Assembly (NCBI GenBank): GCA_028714615.1
Contig: JAQTMA010000088.1
Location: 1 to 15,980 of the forward strand
Source: Anaerolineaceae bacterium
GTDB lineage: Bacteria > Chloroflexota > Anaerolineae > Anaerolineales > Anaerolineaceae
Length of the DNA stretch: 15,980 bases
Direction of reading: 5' to 3'
The position numbers and the translations under genes are program-made. Shown here one piece after another: positions 6,216-13,550 of the stretch (position 1 is the stretch's first letter; every line of letters begins with the position of its first letter). The notes under the pieces were generated by a model. It saw only the letters and a program-made list of their open reading frames with translations, had not been told where the DNA came from and searched no databases.

Positions 6216-7073
6216 ATGGTGAATGAGGGAAATAATTTTCAGTTTATCAACAACTATATCTTTATTCGAATCGCCCGGAAAATTATTGGGGCTCACTGGT
6301 TAATACCACTAATTATCGCTATTTTTGTCGCTTATCTCGAGGTAAACCGCTTGGTGGTTTATTCTGTAAACCAAGGTCTATTCTTTAATACTTGGGACGC
6401 TTTGTTTTTCGTGCTCGCCAACCCCAATCTCATTTTCTTTGTTTTTAATAGCCTTATTCTGTTTTTAATCAGCGACGTTTCCATTGAATCCACTTACGAC
6501 CAAATGGCGCTTATGAAACTTGGATCTAGAAGAAAATGGTTACTTGGAGAGATATTTATTTTTGCTATTACGATATTAACCTTTGTTCTAATCATTAGTG
6601 GATCAGTCGTGGGCATGGCCAGTATTACCTTACCCTGGCAAGCGAATTGGAGTCCGGGCGCGCGGTATTCTCCTTCGACGATCTATCTTAATCAAGAGAT
6701 TTTATCAATTAATCCTATCGCAGTTTTCGTTTTGATGCTTTTGTATTTAATGATGGGCTGGTTAGGATTCGGTTTCTTTGTGATGTTGTTCGCTCTGTTA
6801 TTCAATCAACGCTTTGTTGCATTTTCGGCAGGAATACTATTAAACTTTCTTGGTTTGATAATATACAAGAATAATATTCTCCCCATAATTTGGGAATTAT
6901 CATTTCCTAACCATATGTTTATAAATCTCCAAATAAATACTGACGGATATTTAAGTTTGGTGCATGGTGGTATTTCTTTTGCATATTGGCTTTGCTGGTT
7001 CTTGGTGTCTATCGTTCTTGCGAACCGTTTTGTAAATCACAAAGATATCCTACCGGCGGAGAAGAAATCTTGA
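6216..7073 (+). CDS. ABC-2 type transporter permease, subunit 2
   Basis: A 285-residue membrane protein with about six hydrophobic segments (for example 29-46, 72-92, 113-138, 177-200, 207-222 and 255-275). The cytoplasmic loop before TM3 reads KLGSRRKWLLGE, matched in the next permease by KIGSRIGWLLGE, so the two are diverged paralogues. No clear ribosome binding site precedes the ATG at 6216; translation may depend on the upstream gene, whose stop is 30 nt away. Its stop codon overlaps the start of the third permease. Substrate unknown. Confidence 0.8.
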   Translation: MVNEGNNFQFINNYIFIRIARKIIGAHWLIPLIIAIFVAYLEVNRLVVYSVNQGLFFNTWDALFFVLANPNLIFFVFNSLILFLISDVSIESTYDQMALMKLGSRRKWLLGEIFIFAITILTFVLIISGSVVGMASITLPWQANWSPGARYSPSTIYLNQEILSINPIAVFVLMLLYLMMGWLGFGFFVMLFALLFNQRFVAFSAGILLNFLGLIIYKNNILPIIWELSFPNHMFINLQINTDGYLSLVHGGISFAYWLCWFLVSIVLANRFVNHKDILPAEKKS

Positions 7074-7912
7074 ACGCCATTATTTTGCTACACACCATTT
7101 GGCTAAATATAATTACTTCTTCATTGAGACGTAATTTATTATGGATAGGTGTTCTATATTTATTGATTGGGTGGATTATAAGCAATCATAACATTCAACA
7201 AGAGATGTCTCTGAGTAATTTGATCTTAATTTTCTTTGCCGGACCGAGTAATTGGGATTACTCATTTATCGATTTTCTCACGTGGTTTATTCCACCCCTT
7301 ATCTGTTTCTATATCCTTGGAATAGACGCGAAAAAAAATTTAGTGACAAGAGGGTATATTATTCTCCCAAAAATTGGGTCAAGAATAGGGTGGCTCCTTG
7401 GAGAAGCCGCCTCAATATTATTGTTGGTATTCTGTTTCGTAATGTGGATAATCATCTTTCTGGTAATTGGGGCTGTGATTGCGCATCCCGCTATTGACAT
7501 GAATTTAGCCAATCAAATTTCGATTACGAATGCCAGCGTAAATTTATTGCCTATTACCGGGATACAAATACTTCTCATCTCGATCTTACTCTTGAGTTTA
7601 ACCCTAAGCGCGCTGACTATCACTCAAATGGTATTATCTCTCATATTAAAGCAACCAATCTATAGTCTCTTGATCATGTCGAGCATTTCTATGCTTTCCT
7701 GGTTAATAAGTATTAATCGGCCTTGGCTAACGAAATGGCTGCCGGGGGCACAATCGATGCTTATTCGACATACATTTATTGACGTGTATACACCTGGGCT
7801 AACTTTACAATGGTCCTTGATCTACGATTCGGTAATGATATTCGGATCGGTGATAATTGGATTAATTTGGATCAAAGAGTTGGATATTTTCGGTTATTCT
7901 GAAGACATATAA
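7070..7912 (+). CDS. ABC-2 type transporter permease, subunit 3 (TTG start)
   Basis: A 280-residue membrane protein if translation starts at TTG 7070. I chose that start because GGAGAAG (7058-7064) lies 5 nt upstream and TTGA overlaps the previous gene's stop, a classic coupling arrangement; frame-compatible upstream starts would run deep into the preceding gene. It has about six hydrophobic segments, and the loop KIGSRIGWLLGE (about residues 99-110) aligns with the equivalent loop of permease 2. A 60-nt sample within this gene (7141-7200) is 32% G+C against 57-58% in samples from the signalling operon, a sign of separate origin. Three permease genes of similar size for one ATPase gene is unusual; they may form alternative heterodimers. 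Confidence 0.8.
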   Translation: MNAIILLHTIWLNIITSSLRRNLLWIGVLYLLIGWIISNHNIQQEMSLSNLILIFFAGPSNWDYSFIDFLTWFIPPLICFYILGIDAKKNLVTRGYIILPKIGSRIGWLLGEAASILLLVFCFVMWIIIFLVIGAVIAHPAIDMNLANQISITNASVNLLPITGIQILLISILLLSLTLSALTITQMVLSLILKQPIYSLLIMSSISMLSWLISINRPWLTKWLPGAQSMLIRHTFIDVYTPGLTLQWSLIYDSVMIFGSVIIGLIWIKELDIFGYSEDI

Positions 7913-7947
7913 GCCCATAAACTGCTCAGACATTCAAAGGGAAATCC

Positions 7948-8610
7948 ATGGAACTGCTAACTATCAACGAATCAATTGCAATTAATGTTACCCATGTTTC
8001 AAAGAAAATAAATGGCCGTCTTCTATTAGACGAGATTAATTTGTTCATACCAGAGGGAAAAATATATGGAATTATCGGGCCAAATGGAGCCGGAAAAAGC
8101 ATATTGTTACGAGTAATTTGTGGGCTTGTATTGCCAACAATAGGAGAGGTAACCGTTTTCAATAAAAAAATTGGTCGAGACGTCGAATTTCCACCCTCTC
8201 TCGGAGCATTAATTGACAGCCCTGGCCTTCTCCCTAATTTTTCTGGATATCAAAACCTACTACTATTATCCAAAATAAGAAATTCAATTAGCAAAGAACG
8301 GATAAGAGACACAATAAATTTGGTTGGCCTGGATCCATATGATCGCCGTCCAACAAAGACCTATTCAACCGGAATGCGACAAAGACTTGGGATCGCATTG
8401 GCGATCATGGAAAACCCACGGTTATTAATTCTTGATGAACCTATAACAGGCCTCGATACGAAAGGGGTTGATGATATCCATGAGATTCTACGAAAACATA
8501 ATCAACAGGGAGTTACTATCTTAATTACAAGTCATAGTAGAGAGGAAATTGATATTATGTGTGATGCATCGTTTTTTATGAATTCGGGTCGATTAACACA
8601 GCTATCGTAA
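7948..8610 (+). CDS. ABC transporter ATP-binding protein (BcrA/bacteriocin-export type)
   Basis: A 220-residue ATPase with all motifs: Walker A GPNGAGKS (44-51), signature region YSTGMRQRLGIA (139-150), Walker B LLILDEP (159-165) followed by ITGLD, and the switch His in TSHS (194-197). The Q-loop region reads LIDSPGLLPNFSGYQNL; the loss of the usual Gln in favour of a (E/D)-S/P-G pattern is typical of BcrA-like and bacteriocin-associated ATPases. The length is short, with no accessory C-terminal domain, as is usual in this group. AAAGGG (7937-7942) is 5 nt before the ATG. It energises the permeases encoded at 5379-7912 and ends the unit driven by promoter B. Export of, or self-protection from, a secreted peptide is the most likely role, but the substrate is unproven. 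Confidence 0.9.
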   Translation: MELLTINESIAINVTHVSKKINGRLLLDEINLFIPEGKIYGIIGPNGAGKSILLRVICGLVLPTIGEVTVFNKKIGRDVEFPPSLGALIDSPGLLPNFSGYQNLLLLSKIRNSISKERIRDTINLVGLDPYDRRPTKTYSTGMRQRLGIALAIMENPRLLILDEPITGLDTKGVDDIHEILRKHNQQGVTILITSHSREEIDIMCDASFFMNSGRLTQLS

Positions 8611-8629
8611 TCCCATCTCGTTAACATAG

Positions 8630-8836
8630 AATAGTGCAACCTCCCATGCGCTCTACAACCCGATGGTGAGTTTTCCAAACGAACAGATCGCTTTTGGAGA
8701 CATGCCGGACGGTGCAACCACGCAGCATCACGACGTGACAAATGGGGTATTTGTGTATGCAGGCTATCAATTCGAATTGGACGGAAAGGTTGTCGATCAG
8801 ATAGCCGTTGACAGCATGACCGCCTGGGTCAATTGA
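8630..8836 (+). pseudogene. C-terminal fragment of an unidentified protein gene
   Basis: A continuous 68-codon frame bounded by an in-frame TAG (8627-8629) and a TGA (8834-8836), with protein-like composition: SFPNEQIAFGDMPDGATT followed by QHHDVTNGVFVYAGYQFELD. The G-D-x-P-D-G-A-T-T-x-x-H-x-V-x-N-G-V pattern reminds me of a conserved family of exported proteins, but I cannot name it. There is no start codon with a ribosome site at a sensible place and the family-like segment starts abruptly, so it is read as a 5'-truncated remnant (an ATG at 8660 exists). It sits between the exporter unit and the IS5 remnant. Confidence 0.45.
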
Positions 8837-8934
8837 TACGCCATTTTCGCAACGGTAACATACCGACTTTCTTTTTGGGCCATGCGGAATTATTTACCAC
8901 ACCGCTTCAATCTTTGCAACAGAGTATAGAACTA

Positions 8935-9310
8935 CACTAAGTGCCTATCCGAATAACCCTGAAGCTCGAAAGGCAATCAGGGCACAAGCAAAATGGAGAA
9001 AAGCGGCATAATTTTCAGCTTTCTTTTCCCAACGAACCAGGATACGCCGAAACCGGTTCATCCAACTATGAGTTCGTTCAACCACCCAACGCCGGGCACG
9101 AAATCCTGCTTCTTTCTTCAAGGCATTGGCTTCCTCTCCTCGCGAACGAATATGAGCCGTAAAGCCAAACTCTATCAAGGTATCCCGCACTTCCGCATAA
9201 TCGTAGCCTTTATCCTGTCACATCCCTTGGGGTTTCGTTTCAGAAGGTTCCGGTCGCTCGGTTACGATCTGCTCTATCGTTTCACGCACCAGCTTCATGT
9301 CGTGACGGTT
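8935..9310 (-). mobile_element. IS5-family transposase remnant (C-terminal part, one nonsense codon)
   Basis: Read on the minus strand from 9310 to 8945, one frame gives NRHDMKLVRETIEQIVTERP, then an in-frame TGA (9220-9218, where Cys or Leu is expected), then QDKGYDYAEVRDTLIEFGF and the highly characteristic RRWVVERTHSWMNRFRRIL followed by VRWEKKAENY. This is the end of the DDE domain of IS5-family transposases, including the catalytic Glu in the WVVERT motif. The N-terminal half, with the first two catalytic Asp, is missing. The TATTCGGATAGGCAC just past the stop probably belongs to the terminal inverted repeat. The element is dead. Its cut edge at about 9310 abuts the terminator of the type-2 promoter cassette, as if insertion and deletion removed what once stood upstream. 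Confidence 0.85.
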
Positions 9311-9319
9311 GCGCAGTTA

Positions 9320-9475
9320 CCCCCGGAGAGAAAAGACCGGGTGTGGTTTTATTATCGTTAGGGTCGTCCAGTTCAGTTCTCGGATTTGCCCATGGTTGGA
9401 TTGGTAAGCTGGTAATGGGGTGAAAGTCATGGGGCCAAAGTCATGGCAAAACCGTGACCGGGGCTACATGACAAG
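9320..9475 (+). repeat. Promoter-cassette repeat, type 2, copy 1 (terminator plus promoter)
   Basis: This segment matches 13551-13705 at roughly 90% by eye, with a 1-nt length difference. It contains a hairpin terminator (CCCGG 9322-9326 / CCGGG 9337-9341, then TTTT at 9347-9350), the conserved CTCGGATTTGCCCATGG stretch, and promoter C's box and -35. In the second copy a regulator-HTH remnant lies directly upstream of the terminator; in this copy the IS5 remnant occupies that place. Confidence 0.88.
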
Positions 9476-9496
9476 ATATATGAAAAAGTGTACGAT
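9423..9496 (+). promoter_or_regulatory. Promoter C with doubled left half-site
   Basis: Two AAAGTCA half-sites (9423-9429 and 9437-9443, 14 nt apart) precede TGACCGG (9455-9461), with 11 nt between the second left half-site and the right one. The -35 is ATGACA (9468-9473, 5/6 match to TTGACA), the spacer is 17 nt and the -10 is TACGAT (9491-9496). The right half keeps TGAC but loses the TTT found in type 1. It drives the genes at 9587 and 10261. Confidence 0.75.
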
Positions 9497-9586
9497 GACT
9501 TTAGGGGTTACTCCAGTGAAGAGTTCCAGAAATAGTAAGATCCAACGAAATCTAGTTGAGGTTGGACTATATCCAAGGAGCGTGTG

Positions 9587-10123
9587 ATGAAAAAGATATT
9601 TGTAATAATTGTTATTATCTTGTTTGTGACCATGATGCCATTTTCCATAGCAATGGCACAATCTCCTGCATCTGATGAGGACCAAACCATTCCTGGAGAC
9701 TCTGGTTTTGCTGAATCGGAGATCGTTGTGAAAGGTCCAGGTAAACCCCCAAAAGCAGGAGGAATTACTCCTTTAACTACCCTTACCGGGCCATCTCCGT
9801 CTGAATATGGAATCCTAACCATTGGAATGCGGTGGGAAAAACCAATATTTGGGTGGTATGTGTGGGGTTATAGCAAAATTCAACTTTACGGAGCTGCCCG
9901 AAAGGCATACGCTTGGACAGAACTTTACTTCGATGGAGGATTACAAGAAAGTACCTATGCGAGAAAATGTCTTGCCCCTCAGGGGTCCAACTGTACATCG
10001 GAGACTTACAGCAACAGTGCGCCAGGAGATTTTACAGCATTAAGCGATGCGTTTACAGAGGTTTATTGGAGCAATAATTCGACACAACAAACTGACGATT
10101 ATGTAACCCATTATTTCTATTAA
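9587..10123 (+). CDS. Small secreted protein, two cysteines, Tyr/Trp-rich
   Basis: A 178-residue precursor. ATG 9587 was chosen over GTG 9584 because AAGGAG (9575-9580) is 6 nt before it. It begins MKKIFVIIVIILFVTMMPFS and has a likely signal-peptidase site after IAMA (residue 24) or AMAQ. The mature protein starts with an acidic and then Pro/Gly-rich segment (about 28-72) and ends in an aromatic, probably beta-rich domain containing Cys128 and Cys136 and the C-terminal sequence VTHYFY. The closely spaced cysteines could form a small disulfide loop. A terminator-like hairpin follows. I do not recognise the family. Like the other small secreted proteins of the island it is the abundant, first or last gene in a box-driven unit; a secreted antagonist, signal or envelope factor are all possible. 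Confidence 0.72.
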   Translation: MKKIFVIIVIILFVTMMPFSIAMAQSPASDEDQTIPGDSGFAESEIVVKGPGKPPKAGGITPLTTLTGPSPSEYGILTIGMRWEKPIFGWYVWGYSKIQLYGAARKAYAWTELYFDGGLQESTYARKCLAPQGSNCTSETYSNSAPGDFTALSDAFTEVYWSNNSTQQTDDYVTHYFY

Positions 10124-10141
10124 TTCAATTCGAACTGTTTT

Positions 10142-10202
10142 CTCTCACTCGGAGAGGTCTGAGTATGCAGATTTAAAATGGACCCCCGAGTGAGAGGGTT
10201 TT
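10142..10202 (+). terminator. Hairpin after the 178-residue protein gene
   Basis: A perfect 11-bp inverted repeat CTCTCACTCGG (10142-10152) / CCGAGTGAGAG (10186-10196) with a 33-nt loop, followed by GGTTTT. The long loop and short T-run suggest an inefficient terminator. No box promoter lies between it and the gene at 10261, so read-through probably sets the lower expression of the downstream gene. Confidence 0.6.
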
Positions 10203-10260
10203 CGTACTGGTAAGCAACAAATGTCAATCTACGTGAAATTGAATGATTAGGTAGCAATCA

Positions 10261-11409
10261 ATGAAAAAAATCCTTAGCTGGTTGCTATACTCAATTATTG
10301 CCTTTTCGCTATTGTATGTGTTTTCCAGCTACGTTTTCGCTTCACGGCGAAGCAATTCTGAATGTTCTCCATTAGAACGACCTTCCATAAATGCTACCCC
10401 CGTCATTATTATGAGTACTGGCCTTTCTGCGATTCAAGGTCATATTTTGGAGAATCCCGAAGCTCAGTCGATTTGGGACCAAAAACAATCCATCGCCTTC
10501 CCTAATAGTAATTTAAGTAGTTGGATAACCGAAATGAAACTGATATCTACCGATGACTTCAACATTGGGAGGTATATTGTAAACCCTGTCCGGGTCCGAG
10601 CAGATGAGGAAATTCGCGGATACCTATTATTAAAGAATGCCAGGAAACAGAGGCATGACGCCAGGATAATATTCTTAATCGATTATCAGCAACTCTCTAT
10701 TACCCTAAATAATGACAAGTCATCCGATTATTATGACTTGCCCGATATGGATCCCTCTGAAGAAAGGGGAGTAGAGTTTTTGCTTCCTCCTCAGACGAGG
10801 GGGTTCCACCAAGTCTCGGTGCTTCTCATAACCGATCCTGATGTCTTGTCTGACAATGAGATAATTGGAATTGTTCAAAGATCATCTTTTAGGGAAATAC
10901 GCTATGATCTTTGGGTAGGTGAAAAACATTTACCTGACGGGATAGACTATTACAAAGATAATGTTGTTGCGGAGGCTGCTAGAACCCGAATAGCTAACAT
11001 AGACATTATTTCCCCAGTCGAGAACGAGAAGAACGATCCATTACAACGTCTAACCCTTAAACCCGGGGAGTACAATTGTATTAAGTTGCGATTATATAAT
11101 TGTGGTCAGGAATGCTTAAAGCAATCAGGTATGGATCGTGGTAACGATGGTCCGATCCCCCTGATTATCAGCGTTTTCTGGGATGACAAGATGGATGAAT
11201 ATACAGACTATGTGTTAGCTGCTGATGAAATAGATAATTTGACACTAAAGCTCCGCATAAGAGCCCCAATTCTTCCGGGAGACCACCATCTAAATGCAAT
11301 AGTTTTTACATTACCAGAATTCAGTCAATTTAACCCTAACGACCTAGAGTATGCTAGTTACGTCCAGACATTATTTAGCAGGCGGGTTGATGTGGAGGTA
11401 ATACCGTAA
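10261..11409 (+). CDS. Exported or membrane-anchored protein of unknown function
   Basis: A 382-residue protein beginning MKKILSWLLYSIIAFSLLYV, with one N-terminal hydrophobic segment (about 6-28) that is either an uncleaved anchor or a signal peptide ending near VFA (residue 27). The remainder is soluble. It alternates polar and hydrophobic residues in a way that suggests stacked beta domains, with several Pro-rich turns and phrases such as RADEEIRGYLLLKNAR and LKPGEYNCIKLRLYNCGQEC that look like Ig-like or Fn3-like strands. Cysteines occur near the N-terminus (residue 35) and clustered as C-x(9)-C-x(3)-C around residues 275-290. No catalytic motif is evident. A modest AGGT about 8 nt upstream serves as ribosome site. 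It shares promoter C with the 178-residue secreted protein, so it may act on, anchor or protect against it. No family recognised. Confidence 0.75.
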   Translation: MKKILSWLLYSIIAFSLLYVFSSYVFASRRSNSECSPLERPSINATPVIIMSTGLSAIQGHILENPEAQSIWDQKQSIAFPNSNLSSWITEMKLISTDDFNIGRYIVNPVRVRADEEIRGYLLLKNARKQRHDARIIFLIDYQQLSITLNNDKSSDYYDLPDMDPSEERGVEFLLPPQTRGFHQVSVLLITDPDVLSDNEIIGIVQRSSFREIRYDLWVGEKHLPDGIDYYKDNVVAEAARTRIANIDIISPVENEKNDPLQRLTLKPGEYNCIKLRLYNCGQECLKQSGMDRGNDGPIPLIISVFWDDKMDEYTDYVLAADEIDNLTLKLRIRAPILPGDHHLNAIVFTLPEFSQFNPNDLEYASYVQTLFSRRVDVEVIP

Positions 11410-11560
11410 TATTTTTGCTTTTTTCATAACAGGAAACCTTATAGAGATAAATGTTAACGAGTAGATCATTGGGGGTATTGTCCACCGAATGTCAATCACT
11501 ATATTTAATCAGCATCCAACCGTTTACCCCTAATTCGAGAGAGAGGAAAAATGTCGAGTA
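11410..11560. other. Intergenic region left of promoter E
   Basis: Nothing recognisable as a gene. A T-rich stretch (TTTTTGCTTTTTT) just after the stop at 11409 has no strong hairpin in front of it. A 65-codon open frame (11451-11648) runs through the promoter repeat and is judged spurious. Confidence 0.4.
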
Positions 11561-11633
11561 CTGGCTTCCTCTTCTATACGATGAAATCGCCCCGGGGGAT
11601 AGGGCGAAAGTCATAGCTGCAATCATGACTTTG
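11561..11633 (+). repeat. Promoter-cassette repeat, type 1, copy 2
   Basis: Second copy of the segment at 4626-4696, sharing CTGGCTTCCTCTTC, GAAATCGCC, GGGGGATAGGGCG and the complete dyad. The box differs from copy 1 at one position in the spacer (ATCATGACTTT against ATCGTGACTTT). Similarity fades before the -35 and -10, which here are different sequences. Confidence 0.85.
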
Positions 11634-11668
11634 CCCCTATTGATATGACAAGAGAAAAAGCGTAATAT
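11607..11668 (+). promoter_or_regulatory. Promoter E with dyad box
   Basis: AAAGTCA (11607-11613) - 12 nt - TGACTTT (11626-11632), then TTGATA (11640-11645) as the -35, a 17-nt spacer and TAATAT (11663-11668) as the -10. This is the best core promoter of the five, and the box-to-core distance is 1 nt longer than in the others. The leader to the ATG at 11827 would be about 150 nt. Confidence 0.75.
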
Positions 11669-11826
11669 TCCTTTAGATGTGACTCCAATCTGATATTCCA
11701 GATTGATTGCATCAATCGCATTCTACCGGGGTTTGAAAAGCCTATTTACAAGACTAAATAGTCTTTCAATGGCAATATCAGAAACTACTGATTGTTTGTT
11801 CTGGTCCACTTTGAAAGGAAACCACA

Positions 11827-12723
11827 ATGAGACAGTTTAATCGTTTTTTTGGGATTCTGTTGGCATTGGTTGCAATTGTTGGCGGGGTAATGTTACAAAA
11901 AGTGTCCGCCCAGGGAATGAGCTTGAATGAACTCTTGTTCCCTCCCGCGCCCACATATACCCCAAAAACCATGACGGAACTTAGTAACACGCCAATTGGG
12001 CAGGTGAACACCATGAATAGGGAAAACACGTCCTACTCACCGGCTGCTACCAGTAAGAGCGCGAATGACCAAGACATTATGCGTATGGTTAGCGATTTGA
12101 TTACAAAAGCGGATCAACAGTACCTAAAGCTTGGGTGGCTCCATATAACCAGCATTAAAGAAAGATTCCCCCCAGTTGCGAAGTTTTTACCGAATGGAGA
12201 TCCCATTCCAACCCGATCGGTAAATGATGCCTGGTATCAACTCGGCCAGAATGGATTCGTGATCAAAGCTGTCATCCTTGATAATACCGGTGATGCCTTG
12301 ACTACCCAGGAGGTGATTTTCGAGGATGGTTTATGGAAGAATCTCACTATCCCCGAAACAAACCCAACCACAAAAGAGAGCTACCAAATTGAGACCCTGG
12401 ATCAGGGTCTTTTGGGATTCTCCTCTTCACATCTCCAAACGTTTCAAGTTGAAGAGCCAGAAGGCATTGAAGGGGGTGGAACCTTAATCGGGGTAACCGA
12501 AACTGAGATATTTGATACTCCGGAAATATTCGATCAATCGGTGCTCGTGAAAGGGATGATGAGTAAGTATACACTTTCCAAGGATAGTGGCAGGATTCTG
12601 ATAGTCGAAAATTACCAAATTTCTCCTGATGGCTCGCATGTGCTTTGGGATCGGATCACCACGACTGTGGTCGAAAACCTGGATGTGGCTCCCGACGAAA
12701 TCCTCAATTACTTTGCAGGATAG
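11827..12723 (+). CDS. Exported LolA/RseB-like fold protein, copy 1
   Basis: A 298-residue protein beginning MRQFNRFFGILLALVAIVGG, with a Sec signal peptide probably cleaved after KVSA (about residue 28). A Pro/Thr linker leads to a domain that resembles the 270-residue protein encoded at 13883. In the C-terminal part YTLSKDSGRILIVENYQISP aligns position by position with YWVDQETGVILQVNNFSAE of that protein. The helix before the first strands also aligns (DLITKADQQYLKL with MLTSHQKWQAI). The D-x-x-(T/S)-G-x-I-L strand turn is typical of LolA/LppX/RseB-fold proteins that bind lipids or lipidated ligands or sense envelope state. AAAGGA (11814-11819) is 7 nt before the ATG. It is followed by the 153-residue secreted protein gene after 8 nt. 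The fold assignment is moderately sure, the function is not. Confidence 0.65.
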   Translation: MRQFNRFFGILLALVAIVGGVMLQKVSAQGMSLNELLFPPAPTYTPKTMTELSNTPIGQVNTMNRENTSYSPAATSKSANDQDIMRMVSDLITKADQQYLKLGWLHITSIKERFPPVAKFLPNGDPIPTRSVNDAWYQLGQNGFVIKAVILDNTGDALTTQEVIFEDGLWKNLTIPETNPTTKESYQIETLDQGLLGFSSSHLQTFQVEEPEGIEGGGTLIGVTETEIFDTPEIFDQSVLVKGMMSKYTLSKDSGRILIVENYQISPDGSHVLWDRITTTVVENLDVAPDEILNYFAG

Positions 12724-12731
12724 TTAACCAT

Positions 12732-13193
12732 ATGAAAACCGGGTTGCACTACAAATACATTCTGATGGCTTTCGCCGTTGTGTTGCTGAGTTTGCTTATC
12801 GTGACAACTGTCAGTGGTTCCTCGAAGAGTTATCATGGTATAACAACTGTCACATACACAAATAGTATTACAGATTCTGGTGGGTGGGGGTGGAATGGAG
12901 GTTATTCCGATTCAACGAATCCCTCTATACTGATGGATCAATTTGGCGTTTCTTATTGGAGCACCTGGGATAGTTGTAATTGGGTTCAGGACCTGGATAC
13001 AATATACTCTCGCTCTAATATGTATCAGAACAACGTGTCAATCGTCGGTGATGGAATGGCAAGGTTAAAGATTCAATGTCCCCAAGGACAAGTATTACGA
13101 GGCCATGATTACGTCCAACATTGGTGGCAAGACGATGGTTATGACGGAGATGGCGGGACCCTGGACACTTCCTTAGTATTATCCAATCCCTGA
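12732..13193 (+). CDS. Small secreted protein, two cysteines, Gly/Trp/Tyr-rich
   Basis: A 153-residue precursor starting at ATG 12732, 8 nt after the previous stop; the same frame is open 29 codons further up but that would overlap the preceding gene. MKTGLHYKYILMAFAVVLLS and the following LLIVTTVSG form a signal peptide or signal anchor. The mature region of about 123 residues is rich in Gly, Ser, Tyr, Trp and Asp (SGGWGWNGGYSDS, YWSTWDSCNW, HWWQDDGYDGDGG), with Cys82 and Cys116. No ribosome site stronger than AGGA is present, so translation is probably coupled. It resembles the 164-residue protein at 14740 in composition and position (second gene after a LolA-like gene), though an alignment is not obvious by eye. 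No known family; a bacteriocin-like or envelope-associated product is possible. Confidence 0.68.
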   Translation: MKTGLHYKYILMAFAVVLLSLLIVTTVSGSSKSYHGITTVTYTNSITDSGGWGWNGGYSDSTNPSILMDQFGVSYWSTWDSCNWVQDLDTIYSRSNMYQNNVSIVGDGMARLKIQCPQGQVLRGHDYVQHWWQDDGYDGDGGTLDTSLVLSNP

Positions 13194-13411
13194 GAGCTAA
13201 TAGCGCGGATGACTTATTCCGCCTGCCAATACGCTTCGGTCACCCCCAACTAGAGGAGGTAGTAGCAGTTAACCTGGAGTATTGCCCATACGGTATCATG
13301 GTTATGATGCGCCAGAGGGATATATACGGTTACCGGAGCATGGGTACTGATGGAAGAAGGACGGTCAACTGTTGCACTACGCGGCCTATCGGATATTGGA
13401 GGCTGCTAAGA
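13194..13411 (+). other. Gene-free stretch with possible decayed coding sequence
   Basis: No intact gene is visible. One frame around 13303-13410 reads EGYIRLPEHGY, a stop, then KKDGQLLHYAAYRILEAAK before the regulator-HTH remnant begins, which looks protein-like but interrupted; I cannot name it. AGAGGAGG occurs at 13252-13259 with no start codon at proper distance. The 74-codon open frame starting at 13298 is a chance fusion of this stretch with the HTH remnant. Confidence 0.35.
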
Positions 13412-13522
13412 ATTGCCGAGGGGACGGTCAAGAACCACGTGATCAGTATTTATCAGAAGTTGGATCTGCATTCCCGGGCCGAAGTTGTCGCCTGGGCCTG
13501 GCAGCATAACACGAATAATTGA
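13412..13522 (+). pseudogene. Response-regulator HTH remnant, copy 1
   Basis: Thirty-six codons plus stop that reproduce the C-terminus of the regulator encoded at 3905-4537: IAEGTVKNHVISIYQKLDL then HSRAEVVAWAWQHNTNN, against IAEGTVKNHLVNVYQKLDV and HSRAEAVSWAWQHAANQ. The nucleotide match is also high (for example ATTGCCGAGGGGACGGTCAA in place of the parent's ATCGCCGAGGGGACGGTCAA). The receiver domain and the first HTH helices are absent. It ends with a natural stop and is followed by a terminator and a promoter box, so it appears to be the relic 3' end of a former second regulator gene. Confidence 0.85.
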
Positions 13523-13550
13523 AATCGGATTTAGGTGAAACCGGAGACCA

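Noticed and set aside
8941..9361. Plus-strand open frames of 73 and 122 codons over the IS5 remnant
   Set aside because: They lie antisense to the recognisable transposase sequence and have no ribosome sites or protein features.
9495..9587. 30-codon frame in the leader of the 178-residue protein gene, stop overlapping its ATG
   Set aside because: Its ATG overlaps the -10 element of promoter C, so it would not be in the transcript.
11451..11648. 65-codon open frame across promoter E
   Set aside because: It runs through the duplicated promoter cassette and dyad box, has no ribosome site and the same frame is not kept in the other cassette copy.
13298..13522. 74-codon open frame ending in the HTH relic, as a possible mini-regulator
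   Set aside because: The N-terminal half is unrelated to any HTH protein and the relic lacks the first HTH helices; no ribosome site. Treated as a pseudogene fused by chance to an open frame.
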